Part shown: piece by piece, positions 23,676 to 33,800 of the stretch | Layout: every line of letters begins with the position of its first letter | How positions within the stretch are numbered: position 1 is the stretch's first letter | From: Paraburkholderia unamae | Lineage (GTDB): Bacteria; Pseudomonadota; Gammaproteobacteria; Burkholderiales; Burkholderiaceae | DNA length: 64,000 bases | Direction of reading: 5' to 3' | Assembly: GCF_003268775.1 (NCBI RefSeq) | Contig: NZ_QLSU01000008.1 | Location: 248,001 to 312,000, forward strand | Notes under the pieces: generated by a model | Seen by the model: only the letters and a program-made list of their open reading frames with translations | What the model was told of the DNA's origin: nothing | Databases searched by the model: none | Program-made: the position numbers and the translations under genes

Positions 23676-24659
23676 ATGGCGAAATCGTATGGACTCCCAT
23701 CCATTTTCCGGCGACTCTGCGTGGTCTTGCTCGTCGCGCTGCCGCCCTTGCAATTGCATGCGCAGGGCTTGCCCGATCAACTGTCCAGTCGCACAGTGGT
23801 AGGCGGCAACATCAAGCAGCATGCGGACGCCGTGCTATCCATCATGACCTACACCACGGTTCCCGACGTGACCACCAGTTCGCTTTCGATCAACAACGGC
23901 ACCACCGGCAATCCGGGCTTCGGTCAGTCGCAACTGGGAGGCGGCTTCACGCTCAGCCGCTCCTTTCCCCTGTATATGGAAGGCACGATTGCCTATAGCC
24001 GCTACGATCCGACGTTCGTCGCGACCGACGGCGCCGAGCAGCGCGCCTTGCCGACGCGGTGGAACACCTTCAGCGGCACGGTCGGCATCGGCTGGGACTT
24101 TCCCATCACCAATGAACTCGTGTTTCGCCCCATTCTGAACGGCACGATCGGGCGGGTTTCGAGCGATCTGCGGATCGGCCAGACGCTTATCAATCACATC
24201 ACCGACAGCAATCTCCAGTTTCTCAACAACGGCTATCTCGACGCGTACGGCTATGGCGGCTCGCTGATGCTCGATTTCGAGCACTACCGCGAAAACTACG
24301 AAATCGACGCGGAACTGCGCGCGACCGACATCTACCTGCGCAGCTTCGGCGGATCGTCGGACGCCGTGCAGGGATCGGCCATGGCGCAGCAACTGAGCCT
24401 GTGGACGCGCTGGCGCGCGCCGACCGGCTGGCATGCGCTCGACAAGCCGGTGCGCTACGTGCTGGAATTCGCCTACTCGCACTATTTCGGCGACAGTGCA
24501 GGCGTGCTGGGCTTTAACGATCTGACCTCGCTCGGCGTGGGGCTCGAACTGGACAGCAGCCAGTATCCGATCATCATCACCCGCACGCGCGCGATGGTGC
24601 GCTATGTTTTCGGGCACAACGTGCACGGCGTGTCGTTCGGTCTTGCGGTGAGCTTTTAG
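23676..24659 (+). CDS. Outer-membrane beta-barrel protein (autotransporter-barrel-like)
   Basis: The protein has 327 residues from ATG 23676; ATG 23652 would add eight residues and no ribosome site decides. A signal peptide ends at LQLHAQG. The mature chain alternates in beta-strand fashion (GGGFTLSRSFPLYMEGTIAY, GTVGIGWDFPITNELVFRP, RYVLEFAYSHYFGDSAG) and ends in an aromatic residue (GLAVSF), the usual signal for BAM-dependent insertion. I recognise no passenger domain. It follows the efflux operon by fewer than 50 bases and may be co-transcribed, but a direct role in export is unproven. Confidence 0.78.
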   Translation: MAKSYGLPSIFRRLCVVLLVALPPLQLHAQGLPDQLSSRTVVGGNIKQHADAVLSIMTYTTVPDVTTSSLSINNGTTGNPGFGQSQLGGGFTLSRSFPLYMEGTIAYSRYDPTFVATDGAEQRALPTRWNTFSGTVGIGWDFPITNELVFRPILNGTIGRVSSDLRIGQTLINHITDSNLQFLNNGYLDAYGYGGSLMLDFEHYRENYEIDAELRATDIYLRSFGGSSDAVQGSAMAQQLSLWTRWRAPTGWHALDKPVRYVLEFAYSHYFGDSAGVLGFNDLTSLGVGLELDSSQYPIIITRTRAMVRYVFGHNVHGVSFGLAVSF

Positions 24660-24698
24660 GAAGCCAGACGATTTTCGGTGCGATCGAGGAGAACAGCG

Positions 24699-25088
24699 AT
24701 GACTTCACGGGGTAAGCGGCAACGCCGCATGGCAACCGGTCCCGTTACGCGGCGCGTGGTGCTCGCAGGCGTTTGCGCCTGCTTGCTGCCGCTCGCCGGA
24801 TGTCCCTACTATGCGGTGCCCGCGGGCACCGTCGTCATGACACCCGCCAGCTACGACCGCTCCTTCTCGGCCGCCGCGGGCGCCATGCGCGACGAGGGTC
24901 TCGCGCTCACGGTCCAGGACCCCGGCACCGGCACGATCGCGGGAACGATCGATGGCGGCACCGTGACGGCGAACGTGCACCAGCAAAGCGACGGCAGCGT
25001 GATCGTGCAGTTCAATAGCGCCGATGCGCGCGACCCCACGCTCATGCAACGCATTTCGCGCAGCTACGACCGGCGCATGGGGCGCTAG
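24699..25088 (+). CDS. Small envelope lipoprotein of unknown function
   Basis: The protein has 129 residues from ATG 24699, with GAGGAGA upstream; the GTG at 24678 would include the ribosome site. A basic N-terminus and hydrophobic stretch end in the lipobox PLAGC (Cys35). The mature domain of about 95 residues includes YDRSFSAAAGAMRDEGLALT and GTIAGTIDGGTVTANV, a repetitive beta-rich pattern reminiscent of small DUF3568-like lipoproteins. It is probably anchored in the outer membrane. It ends 15 bases from a convergent gene. Confidence 0.75.
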   Translation: MTSRGKRQRRMATGPVTRRVVLAGVCACLLPLAGCPYYAVPAGTVVMTPASYDRSFSAAAGAMRDEGLALTVQDPGTGTIAGTIDGGTVTANVHQQSDGSVIVQFNSADARDPTLMQRISRSYDRRMGR

Positions 25089-25103
25089 GGCTGGCAGCGC
25101 GGG

Positions 25104-25892
25104 CTACTGCTCGACGTTCTGCACGGTGAAGAGTCGTCCGAACTGCGGCAGTTCGTCCTTCACGCCGCACAGGCGCAAGGCGTGCCACGCCATCGCGTGA
25201 TTGCTGGACGTCACCGGCTTGCCCAACTCGCGCTCGATGGCGGCGACCTGGTCGGCGAGGCGCACGGACGTGCACGAGACGAACACCGCGTCCACGTCGT
25301 CGTGGCGGCCGAGTTCGAGCACCGCGTTGCGCACCGATTGAGCGTCGATGCGCGCGACCTCGTTGTCGTCCGAGTGTTCGAACGAGCCCATTCGTACGAT
25401 GTTCATGCCACGGGCGCTCAGGTAATCCTTCATGGACTCCGTGATCTCGCGCAGATACGGCGTCAGAAGCGCGACGCGCCGCGCGCCCAGCGAATTCAGC
25501 GCGACCCTCGCGGCGGTAATGGGCGTGGTGCACGCAGCGTTGGGCCGGGCCTCCCTGATACGCTCCATCACATGGCCTTCGCCGAGCACCATGGAAGCCG
25601 ACGTGCAGCCGAACGCGACGACGTCGAGCCGCTCGCCGGGCCGGATCAGGGCGACACCCGGCGCGATCAGCCGATCCATTTCCCGCAGCGTTGCCGGTGT
25701 GATTTCCGCGGAGTTGAGGATCCGGCTCTCATAGAAGCCAACCCCCTCGACGGCGAGCAGCTTGCGCCACTCGTATTCGATCGTGTGGTCGGTCGCGAGG
25801 ACGACGAGACCAATTGCGGCGCGATGCGAAATCCCGTCATCGAGGGTGAAGTCGAGCTTCACATAGCGCTGCGCAGCTTCAACGGTTTCCAT
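25104..25892 (-). CDS. Asp/Glu racemase superfamily protein (maleate isomerase / arylmalonate decarboxylase type)
   Basis: The protein has 262 residues from ATG 25892 (GAAGGG upstream). Two cysteine motifs mark the two-Cys catalytic site: VVAFGCTSASMVLG in the N-terminal lobe and VFVSCTSVRLAD in the C-terminal lobe. The fold matches maleate cis-trans isomerase, hydantoin racemase and arylmalonate decarboxylase. Beside RidA and a D-amino-acid dehydrogenase it may racemise or isomerise an amino acid or diacid that enters the pathway. It is the second gene of a short minus-strand unit beginning with RidA. Confidence 0.82.
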   Translation of the reverse strand: METVEAAQRYVKLDFTLDDGISHRAAIGLVVLATDHTIEYEWRKLLAVEGVGFYESRILNSAEITPATLREMDRLIAPGVALIRPGERLDVVAFGCTSASMVLGEGHVMERIREARPNAACTTPITAARVALNSLGARRVALLTPYLREITESMKDYLSARGMNIVRMGSFEHSDDNEVARIDAQSVRNAVLELGRHDDVDAVFVSCTSVRLADQVAAIERELGKPVTSSNHAMAWHALRLCGVKDELPQFGRLFTVQNVEQ

Positions 25893-25973
25893 ACTGTGCC
25901 CTTCAACGTTGTCGGTTCGTGCTGCCACCGGATTGAAATGCGCCTGGCCAGCGCATCGCTCATGCCCTACCCG

Positions 25974-26321
25974 TCAAACCGCGGCGATTACCCCGATTTC
26001 GACGGTGTATTGCGGGAACGCCAGCTTCGACTCCACGCAGGCGCGCGCCGGCGCATCGCCCTCGGGCACCCATGCGTCCCACACCTCGTTCATCTCGTTG
26101 AACGTCTGGTAGTCGGCAAGCCAGATGCTCGCAGAGAGAATTTTCGTCTTGTCCGAGCCGACTTGCTGCAACAGGGTGTCGATCTTCTTGAGGATTTGCC
26201 CGGTCTGCCCCTTCACGTCCTCGCTCGGGTCGGCGGCGACCTGCCCCGCAAGAAACACAAAACCACCGTAGACAACGGCCTGGCTCATTCGCTTGCCACT
26301 CTCGTAGCGCTTGATCTGCAT
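25974..26321 (-). CDS. RidA/YjgF-family enamine/imine deaminase
   Basis: The 115-residue protein has family motifs VVYGGFVFLAGQVAAD, QTGQILKKIDTLL, ASIWLADYQTFNEMNEVW and PARACVESKLAFPQYTVEI; the Arg that binds the substrate carboxylate is in PARAC. RidA proteins hydrolyse reactive 2-imino acids released by amino-acid oxidases and dehydrogenases. It diverges from the DadA-like gene and shares the intergenic region that holds two TGT-N2-ACAC operators, so enzyme and damage-control protein should be induced together. Confidence 0.92.
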   Translation of the reverse strand: MQIKRYESGKRMSQAVVYGGFVFLAGQVAADPSEDVKGQTGQILKKIDTLLQQVGSDKTKILSASIWLADYQTFNEMNEVWDAWVPEGDAPARACVESKLAFPQYTVEIGVIAAV

Positions 26322-26378
26322 GGATTCCTCTATCAGGTCAGGTGAAAGTGTCCTAAGGCTAACTCATGTCACACACAA

Positions 26379-26391
26379 TTGTCGACACTTT
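26379..26391. promoter_or_regulatory. Operator copy A (RidA promoter)
   Basis: The sequence TTGTCGACACTTT has a TGTCGACA palindrome at its core. It is one of six related sites in the window with the pattern TGT-N2-ACAC, usually followed by TTT. It lies about 58 bases upstream of the RidA start. A partial copy (GGACACTTTCAC on the minus strand, 26342-26353) sits closer to the gene. Binding by the GntR-family protein encoded at 29323 is inferred. Confidence 0.65.
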
Positions 26392-26434
26392 TATCGACAG
26401 ATACGGATAGAATCCGAGTCAGCGATAGCGCCCA

Positions 26435-26479
26435 TTGCGTTCTTTTTTTATTCGGAATATACATTTGTGTAGACACTTT
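26435..26479 (+). promoter_or_regulatory. DadA-like gene promoter with overlapping operator copy B
   Basis: A -35-like TTGCGT (26435-26440) and -10 TATACA (26458-26463) are separated by 17 bases. The operator TGTGTAGACACTTT (26466-26479) follows the -10 directly and would cover the transcription start, a classic repressor position. The start codon is 75 bases further on. Confidence 0.62.
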
Positions 26480-26553
26480 GCGAGCGAGGGTCGGGAGACC
26501 GCGGCCCTCGGCGCCTGACGCGAAGTCATTCCACGTTTGAGACTGAGGGCATC

Positions 26554-27795
26554 ATGAAGGTAATCGTGCTTGGCGGCGGCGTAGTGGGCGTGACGACCGC
26601 GTATCAACTGCAAAAGGATGGCCATGACGTGACGGTCGTCGACCGGCAACCCGTGGTCGCCGGCGAAACCAGTTGGGGAAACGCGGGCATGGTTGCGCCG
26701 GGACACTCGTTCGTCTGGTCCTCGCCGAAAGCGCCGATGGTGCTGCTCAAGTCACTGGTGCTCAAAGACCAGGCGCTGCGTTTCAAGTTTTCGGCCGACC
26801 CTAGGCTGTATAGCTGGTCGTGGCTTTTCCTGATGGAATGCACGGCGGAGAAAGCCAGGCGCAACACGCTGCTCAAGCATCGGCTCGCCGCCTATTCGCA
26901 GTCGGTGCTGCAAGATGTCATCGCGACGGAATCGCTCAGCTACGATCGCAACGACCGGGGCATCCTCTATTTCCATCGCAGTCAGGAAGCGTTGGAGCGC
27001 GGCGTCGCGCAAATGAAACTGCTGGAATCGGACGGACAACTCATCAAGGTGTTGAGCCGGGACGAGGTGGTCGCAGTCGACCCTTCGCTGGCCACCGCGA
27101 AAGACGAGATTGCCGGCGCAATCTACTGCCCGACGGACGAAACCGGGGACCCGGCGAAATTCACGCGGGGCCTGGCCGACATCATCGTTTCCCGAGGCGC
27201 GACGATTCTGACCGATACGACGATTCAGGGGATTGAAGTGGCGGGCGGGAAAATCAGCGCCGTGCGCACCGATAAAGGCAGCTTGACGGGCGATGCGTAT
27301 GTGCTCGCGCTTGGCAGTTATAGCCCGATCGTCGCGCGGCAGATCGGCATCCACTTGCCGATCTATCCGGTGAAGGGCTATTCGCTCACCATCCCGATCG
27401 AAAGCCATGTCCAGCCGCCCAACGTCGCCGTGGTCGACGAGCACAACCTGGTCGCCATCTCCCGGTTCGGCGACAGGATCCGCGTCACCGCCACCGCCGA
27501 ATTCGCCGGATACAACACGACGCACCAGCCATCGGACTTCGCGTTCATGAAACGCGTCACGCAAGAGCTTTATCCGGACGGCGGCAACTACGACCGCGCG
27601 GAAATGTGGGCCGGCCTGCGTCCGATGACGCCCAATAATCTGCCGTGCTTCGGCAAGCGGAAATACGCCAACCTGTTCCTGAACACGGGCCACGGCCACA
27701 TCGGCTGGACCATGTCGCACGGCTCGGCTCGCATTACCGCGGACCTCATCGCGGGGCGTGCGCCGGAAATTCCGATGGATGGCCTGACGTCATGA
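26554..27795 (+). CDS. D-amino-acid dehydrogenase (DadA-like FAD oxidoreductase)
   Basis: The 413-residue protein begins with the FAD motif VIVLGGGVVGVTTAYQL and continues with DRQPVVAGETSWGNAGMVAPG, the DadA signature. Its C-terminus has the typical GLRPMTPNNLPCFG and LNTGHGHIGWTMSHGSA. DadA oxidises D-amino acids to 2-oxo acids and ammonia and passes electrons to the quinone pool at the inner membrane. It heads a plus-strand unit with a second FAD oxidoreductase, diverges from RidA and has an operator on its promoter. With the 2-oxoacid oxidoreductase of the same island it could feed a D-amino acid, perhaps aromatic, into acyl-CoA metabolism. Confidence 0.9.
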   Translation: MKVIVLGGGVVGVTTAYQLQKDGHDVTVVDRQPVVAGETSWGNAGMVAPGHSFVWSSPKAPMVLLKSLVLKDQALRFKFSADPRLYSWSWLFLMECTAEKARRNTLLKHRLAAYSQSVLQDVIATESLSYDRNDRGILYFHRSQEALERGVAQMKLLESDGQLIKVLSRDEVVAVDPSLATAKDEIAGAIYCPTDETGDPAKFTRGLADIIVSRGATILTDTTIQGIEVAGGKISAVRTDKGSLTGDAYVLALGSYSPIVARQIGIHLPIYPVKGYSLTIPIESHVQPPNVAVVDEHNLVAISRFGDRIRVTATAEFAGYNTTHQPSDFAFMKRVTQELYPDGGNYDRAEMWAGLRPMTPNNLPCFGKRKYANLFLNTGHGHIGWTMSHGSARITADLIAGRAPEIPMDGLTS

Positions 27796-27843
27796 CGCCG
27801 GGCCGCCAATCTGCTTTCCGTGCCGGCGGCCAGGAGGCGGGAA

Positions 27844-29142
27844 ATGAATGAGACACGACATCACTGGCTCAAGATTTCGAAAGAGGTCGCGGCGGACTAT
27901 CCCGTTCTATCTGGAGAGCTAACGACTGATTACGTCGTGATTGGCGGCGGCTTGTCGGGGCTGAATGCGGCCATCGAACTGATTCGCCTGGGCGCTTCCG
28001 TAGTCGTGCTCGAACAGGATCGTATCGGGCAAGCCGCCTCGGGCCGAAACAATGGTCAGGTGATTCCCCACCACTCCAAGGCAAGCCCGCGCGAAATGGA
28101 GCAGTGGCTCGGCGCGGCACGCGGCGAACGCTACAACGGTCTGGTCGCCTCCGCTCCGGCGAGGCTGTTCGAATTGATCGACCACTACGATATTCGCTGT
28201 GATTCGGTACGTAATGGCTGGATGCAGGCCTGCCATTCCAGACAGGCGCTCGACCGGGGGCGCACCTTCTATCAGCAATGGAAGGCCTTCGGTGCCCGCG
28301 TGGAATGGCTCGACCGCGACGCGCTGGCCGCACGCATGGGAAGCGCGATGTATCCGGGTGGCTGGAAGGCCCTCCACGCCGGTCATCTCAATCCATACGC
28401 CTTGTGCTGCGGGCTTGCGCGCGGCGCGGTCAGCGACGGAGTGCGGCTGTATGAAAACTCTCCCGCGACGGCCATTGTTCGCGACGGGAGCCGATGGCGC
28501 GTCCGCACGCCCGCCGGTGACGTTTCGGCGAAGGGCGTACTCGTCATGACCAACGCGCTGACCGGCGACTTCTGGCCGGGCTTGCGGCGCGCCCTCATCC
28601 CCGTGCGGATCTATCAGGTCGCGACCGAGCCGTTGAACGAAGCGCAGCGGCGCACCGTCCTGCCCGGAAACGAAGGCGTTTCCGACACGCGCAAAGACCT
28701 GTTCGCCTGCCGCTACGATAGCGAAGGCAGACTGGAAGCGATCGGCGCCCACACCCTATGGCACGACGCCGCAGCCAGGGGGCAAGCTGCTGTGATGGCG
28801 AAATTTCGCGCCGTCTTCCCGCAGCTAGCCGGGCTCGAATCCGCTGAATACTGGGAAGGCACCCTGGCTGCGGTGCCCGACCGCATACCGCGACTGATGC
28901 GGCTCGCGCCGAACCTGCTCTTTGCGGGCGTGTACTCGGGGCGCGGCGTCGCCATGAGCACGGTCTGGGGCCCGTGCGCCGCGCGCCTGCTGGCAGGCGC
29001 GGCAACCGAAGCCGACATGCCCGTGCCCGTGACGCCGCTCCGGCAAATCCACAGCCACGGCGTCGCCGTGCGTATGGCCGGCCTCATTCATCCCTGGCAT
29101 CGCTTGACGGACAAGGTCGAGGCGGCATTTGCCGGACGCTGA
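27844..29142 (+). CDS. DAO-family FAD oxidoreductase (PuuB / gamma-glutamylputrescine oxidase-like)
   Basis: The protein has 432 residues from ATG 27844, with AGGAGG upstream. The sequence YVVIGGGLSGLNAAIEL binds FAD, ASGRNNGQVIPHH is the PuuB/OrdL-type motif, and the C-terminus contains LFAGVYSGRGVAMSTVWG. Relatives oxidise gamma-glutamylated amines or secondary amines. It lies 48 bases after the DadA-like gene and is probably co-transcribed. Two DAO-fold enzymes side by side suggest two oxidation steps on one amine or amino acid, or a choice of substrates. Confidence 0.85.
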   Translation: MNETRHHWLKISKEVAADYPVLSGELTTDYVVIGGGLSGLNAAIELIRLGASVVVLEQDRIGQAASGRNNGQVIPHHSKASPREMEQWLGAARGERYNGLVASAPARLFELIDHYDIRCDSVRNGWMQACHSRQALDRGRTFYQQWKAFGARVEWLDRDALAARMGSAMYPGGWKALHAGHLNPYALCCGLARGAVSDGVRLYENSPATAIVRDGSRWRVRTPAGDVSAKGVLVMTNALTGDFWPGLRRALIPVRIYQVATEPLNEAQRRTVLPGNEGVSDTRKDLFACRYDSEGRLEAIGAHTLWHDAAARGQAAVMAKFRAVFPQLAGLESAEYWEGTLAAVPDRIPRLMRLAPNLLFAGVYSGRGVAMSTVWGPCAARLLAGAATEADMPVPVTPLRQIHSHGVAVRMAGLIHPWHRLTDKVEAAFAGR

Positions 29143-29206
29143 CCTCACCGTCGATCAGGGGACCGGCGCATCAGGACCGCGAGGCTGCTGGCCACAGCGG
29201 CTGTTG

Positions 29207-29231
29207 TAGAATACAGCGTTGCCGACACTTT
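29207..29231 (+). promoter_or_regulatory. GntR gene promoter -10 and operator copy F
   Basis: TAGAAT (29207-29212) is a good -10, and TGCCGACACTTT (29220-29231) follows at the expected transcription start. It differs from the other operators by one base in the left half (TGC for TGT). The arrangement suggests that the regulator represses its own gene. No clear -35 is visible. Confidence 0.5.
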
Positions 29232-29322
29232 CCAACCGGCGCATTTCCTCGACCCCGAAGCCGGGAGCGGCAAGTCCCCAGCAAGAAACACGGTGCCATG
29301 CGCACCAGGAAGGAAACAGACA

Positions 29323-30048
29323 ATGGCAGGCTACAACTCGCTCCTGCGCGAATCCAGGCCGCGTGTACGCGAAACCAACGCACCGAAGCGCGCCGGGCTC
29401 ACCGTCAACGACCTGTACGAGCAATTGAAAGAGATGGCGGTGCTCTACACGATACGCCCCGGCGAGCGGGTGAACGAACTGGAGCTTGCCGCGAAGTTCG
29501 ACGTCAGCCGCACGCCGTTGCGCGAGGCGCTCAACCGCCTCGTCGCCGAAAGCCTGCTGACCTTCGTTCCGAACCGGGGGTTCTTTATCCGCGAGCTGAA
29601 TCGTCAGGACATTTTCGACCTGTTCGAACTTCGGCGCAGTATCGAGGCATCGGCCGTGCAACTCGCGGTCGAGCGCGCCGACATCAAGGACATCCGGGCT
29701 TTGCGCAAGTTCTGGAAGGACGTGATGAAGAACAAGGCCGCGCAAGCGCCCGCCACGCAACTCGTTGCGCGCGACGAAGAGTTTCACGTGCGCCTCGTCG
29801 CCCTTTCCGGCAATAACGAAATGGTGCGCGCGCTGTATGGCATCAACGCCCGCATTCATTTCGTGCGCTGGGTCGACCTCGAACAGCGCGGCCACGACGC
29901 GTTCTCGGAACACCTCGACATTCTCGACGCGATTGAAGCGCGTGACGCCAAGCGCTGCCGCGAACTCACGGAAACGCATATCACCTGGCGCATGGAAGAA
30001 ATCGCCAAGGTCGTCGATGCTGGCGTCGTGAAACTCTATTCGCAGTAA
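29323..30048 (+). CDS. GntR-family transcriptional regulator, FCD (FadR) subfamily
   Basis: The protein has 241 residues from ATG 29323, with AAGGA upstream. The winged helix-turn-helix spans about residues 30-95 (PGERVNELELAAKFDVSRTP, then LREALNRLVAESLL). The C-terminal FCD ligand domain has the metal-binding residues in the ARDEEFHVRLVALSGN region and later histidines (SEHLDILDAI, ETHITWR). Such proteins are usually repressors released by a carboxylate ligand. It lies between the FAD oxidoreductase genes and the convergent long operon and is the only regulator in the island. I infer that it binds the repeated TGT-N2-ACAC sites. Confidence 0.92.
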   Translation: MAGYNSLLRESRPRVRETNAPKRAGLTVNDLYEQLKEMAVLYTIRPGERVNELELAAKFDVSRTPLREALNRLVAESLLTFVPNRGFFIRELNRQDIFDLFELRRSIEASAVQLAVERADIKDIRALRKFWKDVMKNKAAQAPATQLVARDEEFHVRLVALSGNNEMVRALYGINARIHFVRWVDLEQRGHDAFSEHLDILDAIEARDAKRCRELTETHITWRMEEIAKVVDAGVVKLYSQ

Positions 30049-30078
30049 GCGCGGCGGCGCCTGTCACCGCGCTGGCAT

Positions 30079-30846
30079 TCAGAGCGAACTGACGAGGTGA
30101 CCGCCATCGACCGTCACGACCGAGCCGGTCATGAACGAGGACGCGCCGGAGGCGAGCAGCAGCAGCGGCCCGTCAAGCTCGCTCAGCGCACCAAGCCTGC
30201 GTTGCGGAATGCGCTTGACCAGTTGGGCACCCGCCTCGGTTTCGAAGAAGTCCCGATTCAGGTCCGTTTCAAAATAGCCTGGCGCGATGGCGTTCACGCG
30301 AATCCGATATCGCGCGAGTTCGAGCGCCAGCGCCTTGGTCATCTGAATCACGCCCGCCTTGCAGACGGCATACGCCGTGACCTGCTGGGCCACCCTCAGC
30401 CCGAGTATCGACGCGATGTTGACCACGCTTCCCGGCGCATCGGCGTCCCTCAGGCTCGCGGCGAACGCGCGCGTCATTCTCCACACGCCGTTGAGATTGA
30501 CATCGATGGTCTGGTTCCACGACTCGTCGGTGGTGGCAAGCGCGGGCGAATGGTGGGCTACGCCCGCGTTGTTCACGAGCACCACGGGCTGGCCGAGTTT
30601 CCCGGCGACCGCCTCGATACATCGTGCGACCGAATTCGCTTCGGTGACATCCAGCTCGAAAGCGTGCGCCGTATGGCCCTCATCCGAAAGTGACTGGGCC
30701 AGCGTCTGACCGAGAGCCAGACGCCGCCCGCACATGGCCACCCGGCAGCCCTGCGCTGCGAGCGTCTTCGAAAAATGAAGGCCCAGCCCGCTGAATGCGC
30801 CCGTGACCAGCACGGTCTTGTCTGCCAGCTCGAAGTTGAACGTCAT
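30079..30846 (-). CDS. Short-chain dehydrogenase/reductase (SDR)
   Basis: The 255-residue classical SDR has the nucleotide motif VLVTGAFSGLGLHFS, the NNAGVAHH segment, catalytic Ser in NIASILGL and Tyr-x3-Lys in YAVCKAG, and ends in GSVVTVDGGHLVSSL. It oxidises or reduces a hydroxyl or keto group with NAD(P)H. It is the last gene of the eleven-gene minus-strand operon, 25 bases after the oxidoreductase. A role on a hydroxyacyl or ketoacyl intermediate fits the neighbouring acyl-CoA genes. Confidence 0.9.
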   Translation of the reverse strand: MTFNFELADKTVLVTGAFSGLGLHFSKTLAAQGCRVAMCGRRLALGQTLAQSLSDEGHTAHAFELDVTEANSVARCIEAVAGKLGQPVVLVNNAGVAHHSPALATTDESWNQTIDVNLNGVWRMTRAFAASLRDADAPGSVVNIASILGLRVAQQVTAYAVCKAGVIQMTKALALELARYRIRVNAIAPGYFETDLNRDFFETEAGAQLVKRIPQRRLGALSELDGPLLLLASGASSFMTGSVVTVDGGHLVSSL

Positions 30847-30871
30847 GCAGGTTCTCCAGACTTTGCGTGAT

Positions 30872-33800
30872 TCAAGCGACCTGCTTGAGTTCGATCACGT
30901 GCGATTTCGACAATTGAGCGACGGCATTCGTCCACTCGGCATCGACGGATTTGAAATTGCGCTCCTTGACGTGCCCGTATCCACGCACTTTCTCCACGAT
31001 GCTCGCCGCACGCAACGCAGCCTGATAATTGCGCGCAGTGCCGTGACGGAGAATTTCATCGACGGTTTGCTCGTAGCGAGCGATGAGCCCGCGCTCCATG
31101 CGGCGCTCGGCCGTATAGCCGAACACGTCGAATGCGCTCCCCCGCAGCCCTTTCATTTTCGCGAGTACGCGGAACACCGGCAAAATCCAGGCGCCGAATT
31201 CCCTCTTGCGTGGTTCGCCGCTCAACGCATCCTTGCGCGCGAAAAGCGGCGGCGCGAGATTGAAGGCAATACGGAATTCGCCCTCGAACTGCTGCTTGAT
31301 GCTTTCGACGAACTCCGGCGAGGAATGAAGCCTGGCAACCTCGTACTCGTCCTTGTAGGCGAGGACCTTGAAATAGCCGCTCGCCACGGCGCGCGTGACA
31401 CGCTCCTCGCGCGGCATGACCGCACGCTCCCAGTCGCGCACCCGGCTAACGAGCTTGCGCAAACGCTCGCCATACGCCGCATTCTGATAGCCGGTCAAGA
31501 ACTTGACTTTGCGCTCGATGAATTCGTCGAGCGACGACGAGATACGCTGCGACTCGCTCACGGGCTTCGCCGCAACGAGGGCTCGCTCAGCCGAAGCGGG
31601 CGACTGCGCCACACGGCGTCCCCACAGAAAGGCGTCCCGGTTCATCTTGACGCCCGCGCCATTGAGTTCGATGGCGGTGTGGATCGCCTCGGCACCGATC
31701 GGAATGAGGCCACGCTGCCAGGCATAGCCGAGCATGAACATATTGCCCGCAATCGTGTCGCCGAAAATGCTGAGGGCGTATTTCGTTGCGTCGACAAATT
31801 CGACGCACTCGCTGCCGACTGCATCCGCAATGCCCTTGCGCAGTTCCGCAGCAGGGAACTGGAGGTCGGGGTGGCGCGCGAATTCGCCCGTCATGACCTC
31901 ATGCGTATTCACGAGCATACGCGTGGCGCCCTTGCGCGTCGCGGCGAGCGTCTTGCGGCTCGCGGCCACGACCATGTCGCAGCCGAGCACCGCATCGGCG
32001 CCGCCGGCGGCAATGCGAATGGCCTTGATCGCCGCCGGATTCTTGCCGAATCGCAGATGCGACCATACCGAGCCGCCTTTCTGCGCCAGCCCCGCCATAT
32101 CGAGAATGCCGCACCCCTTGCCTTCGAGATGCGCGGCCATGCCGAGAATCGCGCCGATGGTCACCACGCCGGTGCCGCCCACACCCGTCACAATGATGGA
32201 GTACACCCCGTGCTCGACCGACGGCAGTTCAGGCTCGACCAGCGCCGGGAACAGGTCGACGTTCGGTTTCACGGCGGGCGCCTTGCGCGGGCTCCCGCCA
32301 TGCACCGTCACGAAGCTCGGACAAAAGCCGTTGTTGCACGAATAGTCCTTGTTGCATGACGACTGGTCGATGGCGCGCTTGCGGCCGTGCTCCGTTTCGA
32401 GCGGAACGAGCGACACGCAGTTGGATTTCACGCCGCAGTCGCCGCAGCCCTCGCAAACGAGATCGTTGATGACGAGCCGTTTCGCCGGGTCGGGAAACTG
32501 CTTGCGCTTGCGCCGCCGGCGCTTTTCCGCCGCACAGGTCTGGTCGTACACGAGCACGGTCACGCCCGGAATGTCGCGCAGTTCCTCCTGGACCTTTTGC
32601 AGCTCGGAGCGGTGATGAATGGTCACGCCCTGCGCCCACCCGGCGTCGGCCGGATATTTCGACGGGTCGTCCGACACGACGGCAATGCGGCCCACGCCCT
32701 CGGCACGCACCTGCGTCGTGATGGTCATCGGACTAAGCTGGCCGTCGTGCCGCTGCCCGCCGGTCATCGCCACCGCGTCGTTGTACAGAATCTTGAACGT
32801 GATGTTGGTCCTCGCCGCAATCGCCGCGCGAACCGCAAGCAATCCTGAATGAAAATAAGTGCCGTCGCCCATGTTCTGGAACATGTGCGCGCGCGTGGAG
32901 AACGGCGCCTCGCCCACCCACGCCATGCCTTCCGCGCCCATCTGCGTATAGCCCAGCGTGTTGCGCTCCATCGTTTGCGCCATCCAGCTACAGCCGATTC
33001 CCGCGTAGGCCTTGCTGCCTTCGGGAATCACTGTCGACGAGTTGTGCGGGCAGCCGCTGCAAAAGTAGAAGCTGCGCAGCATGGCTTCGGGCGCGAACTC
33101 GACCTGGCTCAATGCGGTGAGAAACTCGACGCGTTCCGCGAGGCTTTTGTCGCACGCGTGTTGCGTCAGACGCTCGCCCAATGCAATGGCGATCTGAAGC
33201 GAGCTCAACGACATTTCGACCGGAAAAAGCTTCTTGCCGTGCTCGTCGTGCTTGCCGATCACGACCGGCGCATGCGGTTGCCGATAGAGAATGTCCTTGA
33301 TCTGGGACTCCAGCAGGCTGCGCTTTTCTTCGATCACCATGAGCAGGTCCAGCCCGGCCGCGAACGCCGCAACGCCCTGCGGTTCGAGCGGCCAGGTGCA
33401 TGCGACCTTGTAGATGGCGACGCCCATCGCTTCCAGATCCGCTTCGGTGACATTCAGGTCATCGATCGCTTGCAGGAGGTCCAGATAGCTCTTGCCGTGC
33501 GTGACGATGCCGATACGCGCGCCGGGCTTGCCGAGCGTCACCCGGTCGAGGCCGTTGGCGCGCACGAAGGCGCGAACGGCATCGAGCTTGTAGTTGTGCA
33601 GACGGAATTCCTGCTCCTGAGGCGTGTCGGGCAGACGCAGGTTCAGCCCGCCGGGCGGCATATCCACGCCAGTGGGAATGCGCGGGGAGACGCGGTCGAG
33701 TTCGACATCGATCGCGGCGGAAGCGTCGGCGGTATCTTTCACGCACTTGAGACCGACCCAGCACCCCGAGTACCGCGACATGGCCCAACCGTACAGGCCG

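Noticed and set aside
30049..30072. GCGCGG/CCGCGC hairpin between the convergent GntR and SDR genes as a terminator
   Set aside because: There is no T run on either side and such GC hairpins are common here, so I did not list it.
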